Part shown: piece after piece, positions 33,812-44,522 of the stretch | How positions within the stretch are numbered: the stretch's first letter is position 1 | How the letters are laid out: each line of letters begins with the position of its first letter | Source: Rapana venosa | Taxonomy: Eukaryota; Mollusca; Gastropoda; Neogastropoda; Muricidae | Length of the DNA stretch: 64,000 nt | Assembly: GCA_028751875.1 (NCBI GenBank) | Contig: CM054143.1 | Coordinates: forward strand, 67,342,490 to 67,406,489 | Reading direction: 5' to 3' | Notes under the pieces: generated by a model | The model's database searches: none | What the model saw: only the letters and a program-made list of their open reading frames with translations | What the model was told of the DNA's origin: nothing | Program-made: the position numbers and the translations under genes

Positions 33812-34000
33812 GAGCTAGGTGATGAGTTCCATTATCTATTCAATTGTCATTTCTTTGTGCAGCTAAGAAACAAATTTATCCCAAGATACTATAGAGGAAA
33901 CCCAAATGTTATGAAGTTCCATGAATTGTTTATTTCCACAAATAAATCCTTGCTTATTAAAGTTATAAAATTCCTCAAAGAAATAATGAAAACCTATTGA
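33812..34000 (+). pseudogene. C-terminal piece of a LINE ORF2
   Basis: About 62 codons plus a TGA at 33998. The peptide reads ELGDEFHYLFNCHFFVQLRN, then PRYYRGNPNVMKFHELF. The pattern E-x-E/D-FH-x-L-x-x-C followed by LRNK and PRYY is the conserved C-terminus of LINE RTs in the same broad group as 11968-13565 and 50827-52488. In this group it probably forms a zinc-binding knuckle. The upstream Cys pair that normally precedes it is lost at the truncation. The frame is clean, with a natural stop. Confidence 0.6.
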
Positions 34001-34437
34001 TTTGACGCATCTCTTTAGATGACACCAGTATATTTTATTACATGTTAGGGATAAGTTAATTTCCTTCGTTGGTATAGACTTGAATGGCCATGTCATTGTG
34101 TGTGAGCACACTAGCACCCCCACGTGCGCGTGCATGTGTGTGTGTGTGTGTGTGTCCACATTTGTGTGAAAGTGTGCGCACGTATCTGTGTACTGCTTGT
34201 GCTTTCTAGCAGGGAGGTCCAACTCACATTGGTGCAGTTGCCTCGCGAGAACTTTTGTATTTTCATTTGAATTGTTTGCCTGGCATTTAGTTTGAAATGC
34301 TTCCTGCGTGCGTGGGTGCACGAGTGTGTGTGTGACCGGGGGTAGCGGATTTCTTGGCGTGTTGATGTTCCACGCCTGCGTGTGTGTGTGTGTGTGTGTG
34401 TGCTTGTTGATGCCTTTGCGTTGCGCATGGTGTGCTG

Positions 34438-34517
34438 GGAGAGAGAGAGAGGAGAGAGAGAGAAGAGAGAGAGAGCTCAGAACTCAGAAATTTAATGTAT
34501 CTCAGCCTTAGGCCATA

Positions 34518-34560
<43 letters not shown>
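34438..34560. repeat. (GA)n arrays flanking a LINE 3' end
   Basis: GA-rich at 34438-34474 and 34525-34560. Between them (34475-34524, minus strand) is the 3' end of the 50827-52690 family (TATTATGGCCTAAGGC, ATTAAAT, CTGAGTTCTGAG). Confidence 0.75.
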
Positions 34561-34562
<2 letters not shown>

Positions 34563-34792
34563 AGTTGGTTGCGGGAAATGTATTCAGGCATCATGTTAGG
34601 TTGCTATGCCTTTCCTGTGTTGTGAATGCTTTTTCACTTTTCATGTCCATGGTTTCTGCTCTTTCATTTTGGAGCGAATTTGTGTGTGAGTATTTTTCAC
34701 ACGCCCATATCCGCAAGTTGTGCTTTTGTTAAATTTCATGTACCCCTTGGAGGTTTTTCTTGAAATAAAATCTTGAATCTTGAAACTACTGC

Positions 34793-37700
34793 CACCACCA
34801 ACTCTGCCATGGCCAGTCCCAAGCCCGGATGAGAAAGGAGGAGGGTTGGGCGTGGGGCTAGCAACCCCACCCCGTGAAAACAAAGCTTGCTACAGAAACG
34901 CCAACAACAGACCAAGAGACTACTGCCCTGGGAGAGGAAGGGTCCTCGCCAAGATGATGTATGACGCCGTGTGGTAAAAGCCGTGAGTCTACGGAAGCCA
35001 CAAGGCCAACCCCCCTTTTATTGACCAGGACCATCAACGTCGGAACATGGAATGTGAGGACCATGTATGAGACGGGAAAAACAACACAAGTAGCAGCAGA
35101 GATGAAAAGCTACAACCTCACATTGCTTGGCATCAGTGAGACCCATTGGACACAGTCAGGACAAATGAGACTGCTCACTGGAGAGATGCTGCTTTATTGT
35201 GGCCATGAAGAAGACAACGCTCCACACACAGAAGGTGTAGCGCTCATGTTGTCAAGACCCGCGCAGCAAGCCCTGATAGGATGGGAAGCACACGGATCAA
35301 GAATCATTGCGGCATCCTTCAGGACCAAGAAGAAGAAGATCAGAATGAACATCATCCAGTGTTATGCACCAACTAATGACGGCGATGAAGAAGCCAAAGA
35401 TCAATTCTAAGACAGACTGCAGAACGTGATTGCCAAGTACCCAGAAAAAGATATAAACATCCTCATGGGTGATTTCAATGCCAAGATCGGACAAGACAAC
35501 ACGGGATGTGAGGAAGTGATTGGAAGACACGGAATAGGAGAGATGAATGAGAATGGCGAGAGATTTGCAGACTTCTGTGCTATCAACAATCTGGTACATA
35601 AGGCCACCTGGGTATCACCAAATCATGTGACTGAGAACCAGATCGACCATATCTGCATGGCCAAGAAATTCAGGAGATCTCTACAGGATGTAAAGGTGAA
35701 AAGAGGAGCAGACATTGCATCTGACCACCACCTTTTGGTATCCAGGCTGAAGCTAAAGATGAAGAAGAACTGGATGGAAGTAACAACAAAGAGGCAGAAG
35801 TACAACACCAGCCTGCTGAAAGACTCAAAGATAAATGAAGAATTTAAGCTGTCCCTCACCAACAAGTACCAAGTACTACAAGAACTGCTTGAAGAAGAGA
35901 CTGACATCGAGATCCAGTGGAAGAAAGTGAAAGCGACACTGATGTCAACTTGTCAGGAAGTAGTGGGCCCCAAGAGACACCAACAGAAGGAATGGATATC
36001 GGCAGTCACAATGGGCAAGATTGAGAAGAGAAAGCAGAAGAAAGCAGCAGTAAACAACAGCCGGACAAGAGCAGCAAAGGCCAAGGCACAAGCAGACTTC
36101 ACAGAAGCCACAGAGAAGTCAAGAGGAGCGCAAGAACAGACAAGCAACAAGTACATCGACAGCCTGGCAGAGGAAGCCGAGGAAGCAGCAGCCAGTAACA
36201 ACATGAAGCTGCTGTATCACACCACTAAGAAACTCTCAGGGAAGTACAGCAGGCCTGAGCGACCAGTCAAAGACAAGAAAGGAAACACCATCCTGGGAAC
36301 AGAGGGGCAACTGAACAGATGGGCAGAGCACTTTGAGGAACTCCTGAACAGATCCGTCCCTTCAAATCCTCCGGACATCGACCCTGCTGAAGGAGACCTA
36401 GACATCAACTGTGAGCAACCAACCAGGGAGGAGATCAGGAAAGCCATCAAAATGCTGAGAAATGGCAAGGCAGCAGGACCGGACAACATCCCAGCAGAAG
36501 CACTCAAGGCAGACCTTGAGACCACGGTAGAGATGCTATACCCTCTTTTCAGGAAGATTTGGGAAGAGGAGGAAGTACCATCAGACTGGAAGGAGGGCTA
36601 CCTCATCAAGCTACCCAAGAAAGGAGACCTCAGCAACTGTGCCAACTATAGAGGGATAATGCTTCTGTCGGTGCCAGGAAAAGTCTTTAACAGGATCCTC
36701 CTCGAGAGAATAAAAATGCAGTCGACCCTCTCCTCCGAGACCAGCAGGCCGGCTTCCGCCAGAACAGATCATGCGTAGATCAGATTGCCACCTTGTGCTT
36801 CATCGTTGAGCAATCTTTAGAGTGGAACTCATCTTTATACATCAACTTTATTGATTATGAGAAAGCATTCGACAGTGTGGACCGCAACACCCTCTGGAAA
36901 TTGCTTCGCCACCATGGAGTGCCAACCAAACTGGTCAACTTGATCAAGAACTCCTATGAAAGAATGACCTCCCGGGTGGTCCATGGAGGACAACTCACAA
37001 ACAGCTTTGTGGTGAAGACCGGAGTCAGACAAGGCTGTCTCCTGTCACCTTTCCTCTTCCTCCTGGCGATCGATTGGACCATAAAGACTTCAACAGCATA
37101 CAGAAGAAATGGAATCCAGTGGACATTGTGGGACCAGCTGGATGATCTCGACTTTGCAGACGACCTGGCCCTGCTTTCCCACAGCCGCCAACAGATGCAG
37201 GACAAGACTACAGAACTAGCAGCCACCTCATTACAAGTTGGTCTCAAGATCCATGAAGGCAAAACCAAGATTCTCAAGATCAACGCAGTGAGTGAGGACC
37301 CAGTCACACTAAATGGGAAGGAGCTGGAAGAAGTGGAGACATTCACGTACCTGGGTAGCATCATTAACATGCAGGGCGGCACAGACGCAGACGTCAGAGC
37401 AAGATTTGGCTAGGCGAGGGCAGCGTACTTGCAGCTGAAGAACATCTGGAGCTCCAACGTGGTGTCGACCCGCACAAAGATCAGGCTGTTCAACTCCAAC
37501 GTCAAGTCAGTCCTACTATATGGAGCGGAGACATGGAGGACAACAAAAAACACAATCAAGAAAGTGCAGACCTTCATCAACAGCTGCCTGAGACGAATCC
37601 TCCAGATGCACTGGCCCGACACCATCAGCAACGCAGACCTATGGCAACGTACCAACCAGCTGCCAGCCGAGAATGAAATCCGTCGCAGTAGATGGGGATG

Positions 37701-37945
37701 GATCGGGCACACGCTGAGAAAGCCAGCCAACAACATCACAAGGCAGGCACTATCATGGAACCCCCAGGGAAAACGGAAAAGAGGAAGGCCAAGAAACACC
37801 TGGCGACGCGACCTTGAGGCAGAAACCAGGAAGATGGGATATACCTGAAGATGGCTGGAGAGAATAGCCCAGGACAGAGGACTCTGGCGGACTGTTGTTG
37901 GCGGACTATGCTCCAGGGGGAGTGTTGGGCCTAAGTAAATAAGTA
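34793..37945 (+). mobile_element. SR2-like RTE retrotransposon, nearly full length
   Basis: Contains a short 5' UTR, endonuclease, RT and C-terminal region, and ends with TAAG/TAAATAAG words. It lies in the 28-bp satellite: satellite-like CTACTGCCACCACC precedes it (34785-34798) and CTGCTACCACCAC follows (37947-37959). These could be an imperfect target duplication or just neighbouring satellite units. Confidence 0.78.
34961..37938 (+). pseudogene. RTE (SR2-like) ORF2: endonuclease and reverse transcriptase, broken
   Basis: I start at the ATG at 34961. Endonuclease blocks: INVGTWNVRTMYETGKT near 35033, LLGISETHWTQSG near 35122, MGDFNAKIGQDN near 35465, ENQIDHIC near 35635 and ASDHHLLVS near 35717. 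The RT part follows: GKAAGPDNIPAEALKAD near 36463, YLIKLPKKGDLSNCANYRG near 36600, FIDYEKAFDSVDRNTLW near 36848 (motif A), TGVRQGCLLSPFLF near 37018 (motif B), DLDFADDLALLS near 37141 (motif C, both Asp kept) and FTYLGSIINMQGG near 37341. The C-terminus has [12 protein letters not shown] and [19 protein letters not shown]. Breaks: TAA at 35408, one-base shifts near 36715 and 36795, TAG at 37411, TGA at 37846. With only five lesions over about 990 codons it is fairly young. Confidence 0.85.
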
Positions 37946-37946
37946 A

Positions 37947-38515
37947 CTGCTACCACCACTATTATCAACCACTACTGCCACCATCATTGTCAACCACCAA
38001 CTGCCACCACCACGATTATCAACCACCTCTGCCACCACCATTATCAACCACTACTGTCACCACCACCATTATCAACCACTACTGTCACCACCACCATTAT
38101 CAACCACTACTGTCACCACCACCATTATCAACCACTACTGTCACCACCATCATTATCAACCACTACTGTCACCACCACCATTATCAACCACTACTGTCAC
38201 CACCACCATTATCAACCACTACTGTCACCACCACCATTATCAACCACTACTGTCACCACCATCATTATCAACCACTACTGTCACCACCACCATTATCAAC
38301 CACTACGTCACCACCATCATTATCAACCACTACTGTCACCACCATCATTACAACCACTACTGTCACCACCATCATTATCAACCATACTGTCACCACCATC
38401 ATTATCAACCACTACTGTCACCATCACCATTATCAACCACTACTGTCACCACCACCATTATCAACCACTACTGTCACCACCATTATCAACCACTATTGTC
38501 ACCACCATCATTATC
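37947..38515. repeat. 28-bp satellite (right part)
   Basis: About 20 copies of the same unit as 31521-33811. They are more uniform than the left part, especially at 38050-38300. It ends with short GCACACTCT repeats at 38527-38555. Confidence 0.95.
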
Positions 38516-38555
38516 CAGCACTGTTGCACACTCTGCACACTCTGCACACTCTGCA

Positions 38556-38835
38556 CTGTGGCGGCCTGAAGTGTACTGGGCACTGCTGATGGCCGCACGT
38601 CACGGGAGAGTGGCCGTCACTGGTCAGGCCCTGAGCCCTCTGCAGACACACAAGCCAGCACGCCCCCCACGTGGACAGGGTTGTCACGTGACTACTGGAC
38701 CTTCTGTGACTTCGTGCCTACAGCTCTCCTCCTCCTCCTTCCCATCCCCTCCTCCTTTCTGACCCATCCCTGACCTGATCTGTCAGATTGTGCCCATTTG
38801 ATATCTTCTTCTTCCTCTTGGAACGTCCAGACAGC
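38556..38835. other. No gene recognised
   Basis: GC-richer unique-looking sequence. It has open frames in places but no recognisable protein. Confidence 0.4.
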
Positions 38836-38995
38836 AACTCGTGTTGTCTGTTATATGAGCGAAAATGTGCTGCCGTTAAGCGCCTGACAAGTCAGGCCCA
38901 GCGAATCTGACTTCGGCATGGGGGATCATTGTTATCGTTTAAGTCTTTCTGGAAAAAAGGCAGAAGAATGGACCAAGGAGGCAGAAAATAAAGAT
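38836..38995 (+). repeat. Dispersed repeat C, copy 2
   Basis: Second copy of the repeat at 1025-1180, on the same strand. Shared order: TATATGAGCGAA, GCCTGACAAG, CTTCGGCATGGG, ATTGTTATCG and TTTAAGTCTTT. Confidence 0.6.
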
Positions 38996-39360
38996 TAATT
39001 GTGGCGTCTTATACAGCTTCTGTAGGGATTTTTGGTGCCTGTGTCGTGCAGTTTGATGCGTTTATTATTATCCCAAAACCCCTCAAGGCGTGCACTGAAG
39101 GCCGCCCTGCCTGTTTAGTCCATCTACCTTCTCCCCTCCAGGAGCAGACGGAAGCCACAGCCCCCTGTGCTGCCTGTCAGCACCCAGATGTGGGTTTGGT
39201 GCAGACCCAGCAGCAGTCCTGGCGCTGTCCATGCTGACGCCGGCAGCGCACTGTCAGCCCACGTCCTGCAGGGCTACTGCTGCTGGCCGGCTGCACAGGC
39301 AGGGCAGGGCAGGGAGGCCTTGGAGGACGTTACAGGCCACAGGCCTGACCTCAGGCTAAG
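38996..39360. other. No gene recognised
   Basis: Unique-looking GC-rich sequence up to the CA array. No feature is seen. Confidence 0.45.
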
Positions 39361-39467
<107 letters not shown>

Positions 39468-39479
39468 TCCATGTTCACT

Positions 39480-39660
39480 TCAACACAGTGGGTGTAACCA
39501 CACTGACAGGGTGAGGGAGAGGGCAGTGTGGGTGTAACCAGATGAGGGAGAGGGCAGTGTGGGTGTAACCAGATGAGGGAGAGGGCAGTGTGGGTGTAAC
39601 CAGATGAGGGAGAGGGCAGTGTGGGTGTAACCACACTGACAGGGTGGGGAGAGGGCAGTG
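39480..39660. repeat. 31-bp minisatellite, ~5 copies
   Basis: The unit contains GTGGGTGTAACCAGATGAGG and GAGAGGGCA. The first and last copies carry CACACTGACAGGG instead of AGATGAGGG. Confidence 0.92.
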
Positions 39661-39737
39661 GTCCTTGTATTTGCCCTGGCCCATCTGCAAGTTTAATGCA
39701 AGAAGGGTTGTGTAGTCACAGAGAAAATGAAAGAGAT

Positions 39738-39935
39738 CAATGTGTGTGTGTATGTGTATGTGTGTGTGCGGGCTCGCGTGTGTGTGTGTGTGTGTACGTG
39801 TGTGTGCGTGCGCGCGTGTGTGCGTACGTGCGCGTGTGTGTGCATGTGTTTGTGTGCATGTGAGTGTGCATAGATATGAATGCCTGTTTGTGTACCTGCG
39901 TGCGTGCGTTAGTGTGTGTATAGACATATCAGCGT
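39738..39935. repeat. Degenerate (GT)n/(GCGT)n tract
   Basis: GTGTGCGTGCGCG words mixed with GTATGTG, a decayed GT microsatellite. Confidence 0.8.
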
Positions 39936-40369
39936 TCAGGCACAAGTGCAGGCATGCCTGCAAGCGTACATTTGACGTTCAAGGACAGAGAGCGGACAGG
40001 CCATTTAAGGGAATTACAGAGTGAGAGGGTTTGACCAGTAGATGCCAAGACTGAATAGCAGGCTGATTGAAACATTGATTCCTGGCAAACTGCACTGCAC
40101 TCCTCACCAGTGCCCATCCAAGACTGATCCCCTTACAGCCTTGTGTTTACAGTTAGAAATAACTAGATGAAGCAGGCAGAGAGAGAGAAGAGAGAGGAGA
40201 GAGAGAGAGAAGTGTGTGTGGTAGTGAGTGTGGATGTTTTGTTGTGTGTGATGGTGGTACGTTTGTGTGAGTGGGTGGAGAGTGTTGTGTGGTGAGTGAG
40301 GGTAGGAGGGGAAAGACAGGTTAAGGGCGTGAGACCTAGTTCCGAGCAGGTGCATTCTATGCGCTGGGA
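39936..40369. other. No gene recognised
   Basis: Mixed sequence with a GA-rich stretch at about 40175-40210. Nothing else is seen. Confidence 0.45.
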
Positions 40370-40610
40370 TGTTTGGCGCTGGCCACGTCCTCTTATGCTG
40401 AAATAACCCCTAGGTTTTAAAGAAAGTAGACCACACACTACCGTGTGGTAAGTATCACCCTTCCTGGCTCTACGTAGACCAAGACTTTTGAGTGTCCCCC
40501 GGCGCCCATTCTGAGCACGTGGGGGGGGTGGGACCGATATCGTATGGTCCTTGTTGCTATGAGTAAAGTTCATATATTATTATTATTATTTATTATATTA
40601 GGGTCCATGT
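40370..40610 (+). repeat. Possible unclassified retroelement 3' end with ATT tail
   Basis: A GC-richer block (GGCGCTGGCCACGTCC, CACACTACCGTGTGGTAAG, GGACCGATATCGTATGGTCC) ends in (ATT)n at 40575-40600 like the L2 tails. The body does not match L2. GGACCGATATCGTATGGTCC is an imperfect palindrome. Confidence 0.35.
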
Positions 40611-40766
40611 TGCCCCCGTAAGACATGCAGGGCGGCGTGAAAGAATGACATGAAATGGAACTGATGGAGGAAATAGAGACAGTAAGAAAAACGATATCAC
40701 GCAGTGTTTCCTGCAACACAAGGATTCCTGATTTCCATGTCACTTGCCAAGTTCAGGCAGCAGTTT

Positions 40767-40998
40767 AGTCCTTCAGATGACACTCTAAACCGAGGCCCCG
40801 CGTGCGAACGCACACAAAACATCTTGAGCACACGTTAACTCCTGTTCCGCTTTTCGTAAGAGTAGGCCATCGTGTACCGACGGGAACAGATGACAGAATT
40901 TACAAAACCGCATACACACGGGGACTTGATGTAAAAAGAGCACATAAGTGCTTTTCCATTATCCTCGACATAAAAAAAAGAAAAAAAAAAGAAAAGCA
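40767..40998 (+). mobile_element. SINE family B, headless copy
   Basis: Starts at the core (GTCCTTCAGATGACAC, ATAAACC-like AAACCGAGGCCCCG) and runs through GAGTAGGCCATCGTG and AAAACCGCATACACACGGGG to an A-rich tail. The tRNA-like head is absent. Confidence 0.82.
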
Positions 40999-41186
40999 TC
41001 TGAGGAACGTTCCATTCCCTTCTGACATTGATCACAATGGCTGTCAACAGAAACGTCAGCCCGAAAGTATGCACTGTAACCAACAAGAAGAAAAAGAGAA
41101 GACACACAGCACTGCCTTGAGGCACTCCGCTGTGCCCTGAAGTGACTGCTTGAAAGCAGGCGGTCAAAACCATGGACAGGTTTTCA

Positions 41187-43207
41187 ATGAGCCTGTAGTC
41201 AAGTCAAGTCAAGTCAAAAACACTTGAATCATCCCATGCGGGGCGATTACTGTCAATGAGCCTGTAGTCAAGTCAAGTCAAGTCAAAAACACTTGAATCA
41301 TCCCATGAAGGGCGATTACTGTCAATGAGCCTGTAGTCAAGTCAAGTCAAGTCAAAAACACTTGAATCATCCCATGAAGGGCAATTACTGTCAATGAGCC
41401 TGTAGTCAAGTCAAGTCAAGTCAAAAACAGTTGAATCATCTCATGCAGGGCGATTACTGTCAATGAGCCTGTAGTCAAGTCAAGTCAAGTCAAGTCAAAA
41501 ACACTTGAATCATCCCATGAAGGGCGATTACTGTCAATGAGCCTGTAGTCAAGTCAAGTCAAGTCAAAAACACTTGAATCATCCCATGAAGGGCGATTAC
41601 TGTCAATGAGCCTGTAGTCAAGTCAAGTCAAGTCAAAAACACTTGAATCATCTCATGAAGGGCGATTACTGTCAATGAGCCTGTAGTCAAGTCAAGTCAA
41701 GTCAAGTCAAAAACACTTGAATCATCCCATGCGGGGCGATTACTGTCAATGAGCCTGTAGTCAAGTCAAGTCAAGTCAAAAACACTTGAATCATCCCATG
41801 AAGGGCGATTACTGTCAATGAGCCTGTAGTCAAGTCAAGTCAAGTCAAAAACACTTGAATCATCCCATGAAGGGCAATTACTGTCAATGAGCCTGTAGTC
41901 AAGTCAAGTCAAGTCAAAAACAGTTGAATCATCTCATGCAGGGCGATTACTGTCAATGAGCCTGTAGTCAAGTCAAGTCAAGTCAAGTCAAAAACACTTG
42001 AATCATCCCATGAAGGGCGATTACTGTCAATGAGCCTGTAGTCAAGTCAAGTCAAGTCAAAAACACTTGAATCATCCCATGAAGGGCGATTACTGTCAAT
42101 GAGCCTGTATCAAGTCAAGTCAAGTCAAAAAACACTTGAATCATCCATGAAGGGCGATTACTGTCAATGAGCCTGTAGTCAAGTCAAGTCAAGTCAAAAA
42201 CACTTGAATCATCCCATGAAGGGCGATTACTGTCAATGAGCCTGTAGTCAAGTCAAGTCAAGTCAAGTCAAAAACACTTGAATCATCCCATGAAGGGCGA
42301 TTACTGTCAATGAGCCTGTAGTCAAGTCAAGTCAAGTCAAAAACACTTGAATCATCCCATGAAGGGCGATTACTGTCAATGAGCCTGTAGTCAAGTCAAG
42401 TCAAGTCAAAAACACTTGAATCATCCCATGAAGGGCGATTACTGTCAATGAGCCTGTAGTCAAGTCAAGTCAAGTCAAAAACACTTGAATCATCCCATGA
42501 AGGGCGATTACTGTCAATGAGCCTGTAGTCAAGTCAAGTCAAGTCAAAAACACTTGAATCATCCCATGAAGGGCGATTACTGTCAATGAGCCTGTAGTCA
42601 AGTCAAGTTCAAGTCAAAAACACTTGAATCATCCCATGAAGGGCGATTACTGTCAATGAGCCTGTAGTCAAGTCAAGTCAAGTCAAAAACACTTGAATCA
42701 CCCATGAAGGGCGATTACTGTCAATGATCCTGTAGTCAAGTCAAGTCAAGTCAAAAACACTTGAATCATCCCATGAATGGCGATTACTGTCAATGAGCCT
42801 GTAGTCAAGTCAAGTCAAAAACACTTGAATCATCCCATGAAGGGCGATTACTGTCAATGAGCCTGTAGTCAAGTCAAGTCAAAAACACTTGAATCATCCC
42901 ATGAAGGGCAATTACTGTCAATGAGCCTGTAGTCAAGTCAAGTCAAGTCAAAAACAGTTGAATCATCTCATGCAGGGCGATTACTGTCAATGAGCCTGTA
43001 GTCAAGTCAAGTCAAGTCAAAAACACTTGAATCATCACATGAGGGGCGATTACTGTCAATGAGGCTGTAGTCAAGTCAAGTCAAGTCAAGTCAAAAACAC
43101 TTGAATCATCACATGAGGGGCGATTACTGTCAATGAGCCTGTAGTCAAGTCAAGTCAAGTCAAAAACACTTGAATCATCTCATGAAGGGCGATTACTGTC
43201 AATGACA
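41187..43207. repeat. 69-bp satellite with higher-order repeat
   Basis: About 29 copies of a 64-74 bp unit containing GTCAATGAGCCTGTA, (GTCAA)2-4, AAACACTTGAATCATCCCAT and GAAGGGCGATTACT. Unit variants (GCGGGG, GCAATT, CTCATGCAGG, four GTCAA) recur in the same order about every 490 bp in the left part, so groups of seven units were copied together. Confidence 0.93.
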
Positions 43208-43752
43208 GGGCTGAAAGGAAATCCACTGAACTAACATAATGTGTAATTGATAACGCCGACACTTTCTTCAGTCAAAACGAAATTGGAAGACAGCGTGTTG
43301 TTAGCACTTTGCAGATATAACTACAAGTCAGCCATTTTGTTGGGAGGGCAGAAGTGGAGGAAAGAGAAGCCTTACTTCTCTATGTCAGCGTGTGGTGCCA
43401 GCAATGCTTCCTGCAAAACTATAGATGCAGAAGCCAGAGAACCATGTAGAAATTAATAATGTCTCCAGATTCTCTTGTAGTCAATGGCTTTGTACTGGAT
43501 GTAGATCATTGTAGTATTGTTGCTGCTGTTGTCTGTTTCGTCATTTTCAAAAACAGGAGCAACATTATATTCAGTTGAATGTAGCATTAAAGTATTGATT
43601 GAAACTGGATTTTAAATATCTTTAGTTACTGTAACAGACAATTAATCAGAGTTATCTTAATATGGCTAGCATTTTTAGAATCTTGAGGTTATTGTGTTTA
43701 AAATGTTTCTGAGTATTTCTTAAAAGATCAAATATGTATAACACGATGCTAG

Positions 43753-43755
<3 letters not shown>
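43208..43755. other. No gene recognised
   Basis: AT-rich unique-looking sequence. A 69-codon frame at 43247-43456 has no recognisable domain and no ATG I would trust. Confidence 0.45.
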
Positions 43756-43756
<1 letters not shown>

Positions 43757-43797
<41 letters not shown>

Positions 43798-43838
43798 CTC
43801 ATCTCCTCTCTCTCTCTCTCTCTCTCTCTCCTCTCAAA
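43757..43838. repeat. (CT)n microsatellite
   Basis: A CT run with a GATCTCATCTCC break. Confidence 0.95.
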
Positions 43839-43844
43839 TCCCTT

Positions 43845-43925
43845 TGACTCTTATGAGGTTCGAACCTGCGACTTTCCAGTCGGTAAACCAAGGCGGTAAC
43901 TGACCACTGCGCCAAGGCGGCTGGT
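43845..43925 (-). mobile_element. tRNA-like SINE head
   Basis: On the minus strand box A (TTGGCGCAGTGG) is the complement of 43904-43915 and box B (AGGTTCGAACCT) the complement of 43856-43867, at tRNA-like spacing. The 5' and 3' ends do not pair into an acceptor stem, so I read it as a SINE promoter head and not a working tRNA gene. Confidence 0.55.
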
Positions 43926-44047
43926 ACACAGATGCTTTGATTTAGAAATGAGGGATGGCAATATGTAGAGGAATTATACAATGCAGCCAAGACCTCTTCA
44001 TGTGCTCTAGTTAATAAACCGTTTGATAAATATAACTTCTGATAAGG

Positions 44048-44305
44048 TTGATGTCCAGTCCCCGTGTGTATGCAAATGTGTAAATTCTGTCATCTGTTCC
44101 CACCGGCACACAATGGCCTACTCTTACGACAAGCGGAACAGGATTTAACATGTGTGCAAGATGGTCTGCGCGCGTTCGCACACGGGGCCTCGGATTTTAG
44201 TCTCATCCGAAAAACTTTTGGGGAGAGAGGCGTCTGCACTGATGTTAACTCCAGGGGAAAATATCCCCTTGAACGGGAAACGAACCCGAAGGCTGTTAAC
44301 TTAAT
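44048..44305 (-). mobile_element. SINE family B, nearly complete body
   Basis: The complement of SINE B from just before box B (GGTTCGTTTCC near 44287) through CCCTTCAAGG-like and TTAACATCAG words, the core (GGATGAGACTAAAATCCGAG near 44205) and the 3' half. The box A part is lost. Confidence 0.85.
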
Positions 44306-44321
44306 CAATCAAAAAGTAAAA

Positions 44322-44325
44322 CAAC

Positions 44326-44377
<52 letters not shown>

Positions 44378-44425
44378 AGAGAGAGAGAGATGAGAATTGA
44401 TTGATTGATTGATTGATTGAAATCG
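44322..44425. repeat. (GA)n and (TTGA)n microsatellites
   Basis: GA repeats at 44322-44392 and six TTGA repeats at about 44399-44421. Confidence 0.95.
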
Positions 44426-44522
44426 TTATTCCCAGGCGTTACAGGTACGTATTGACGTACTTGTTTGGTCCGGCTGTTACCAGAAGAATGGACTATCCTT
44501 GAGATTCACACTAATAAGTGAG

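Larger units (their letters stand above)
33812..34790 (+). mobile_element. LINE 3' end inserted in the 28-bp satellite
   Basis: It begins mid-protein at 33812, carries a C-terminal coding piece to 34000, a 3' UTR with GT and GA runs, and ends AATAAAATCTTGAATCTTGAA near 34766-34786. The tail of this type is seen in LINEs related to the 2A-bearing element. It is severely 5' truncated. Confidence 0.65.

Noticed and set aside
31427..33818. Long His/Tyr/Thr-rich open frames of 464 and 348 codons
   Set aside because: They are translations of a 28-bp satellite that has no stops in any plus-strand frame. There is no start context, no domain and no splice signal.
36217..36525. Minus-strand frames opposite the SR2-like RT
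   Set aside because: Antisense shadows of a well-recognised plus-strand RT.
41187..43207. A CRISPR array
   Set aside because: Units are directly adjacent without unique spacers, the window is eukaryotic and no cas-like genes occur. It is a satellite.
43845..43925. A functional tRNA gene on the minus strand
   Set aside because: A and B boxes are present, but no acceptor stem or clean anticodon arm can be drawn. A SINE head is the simpler reading.
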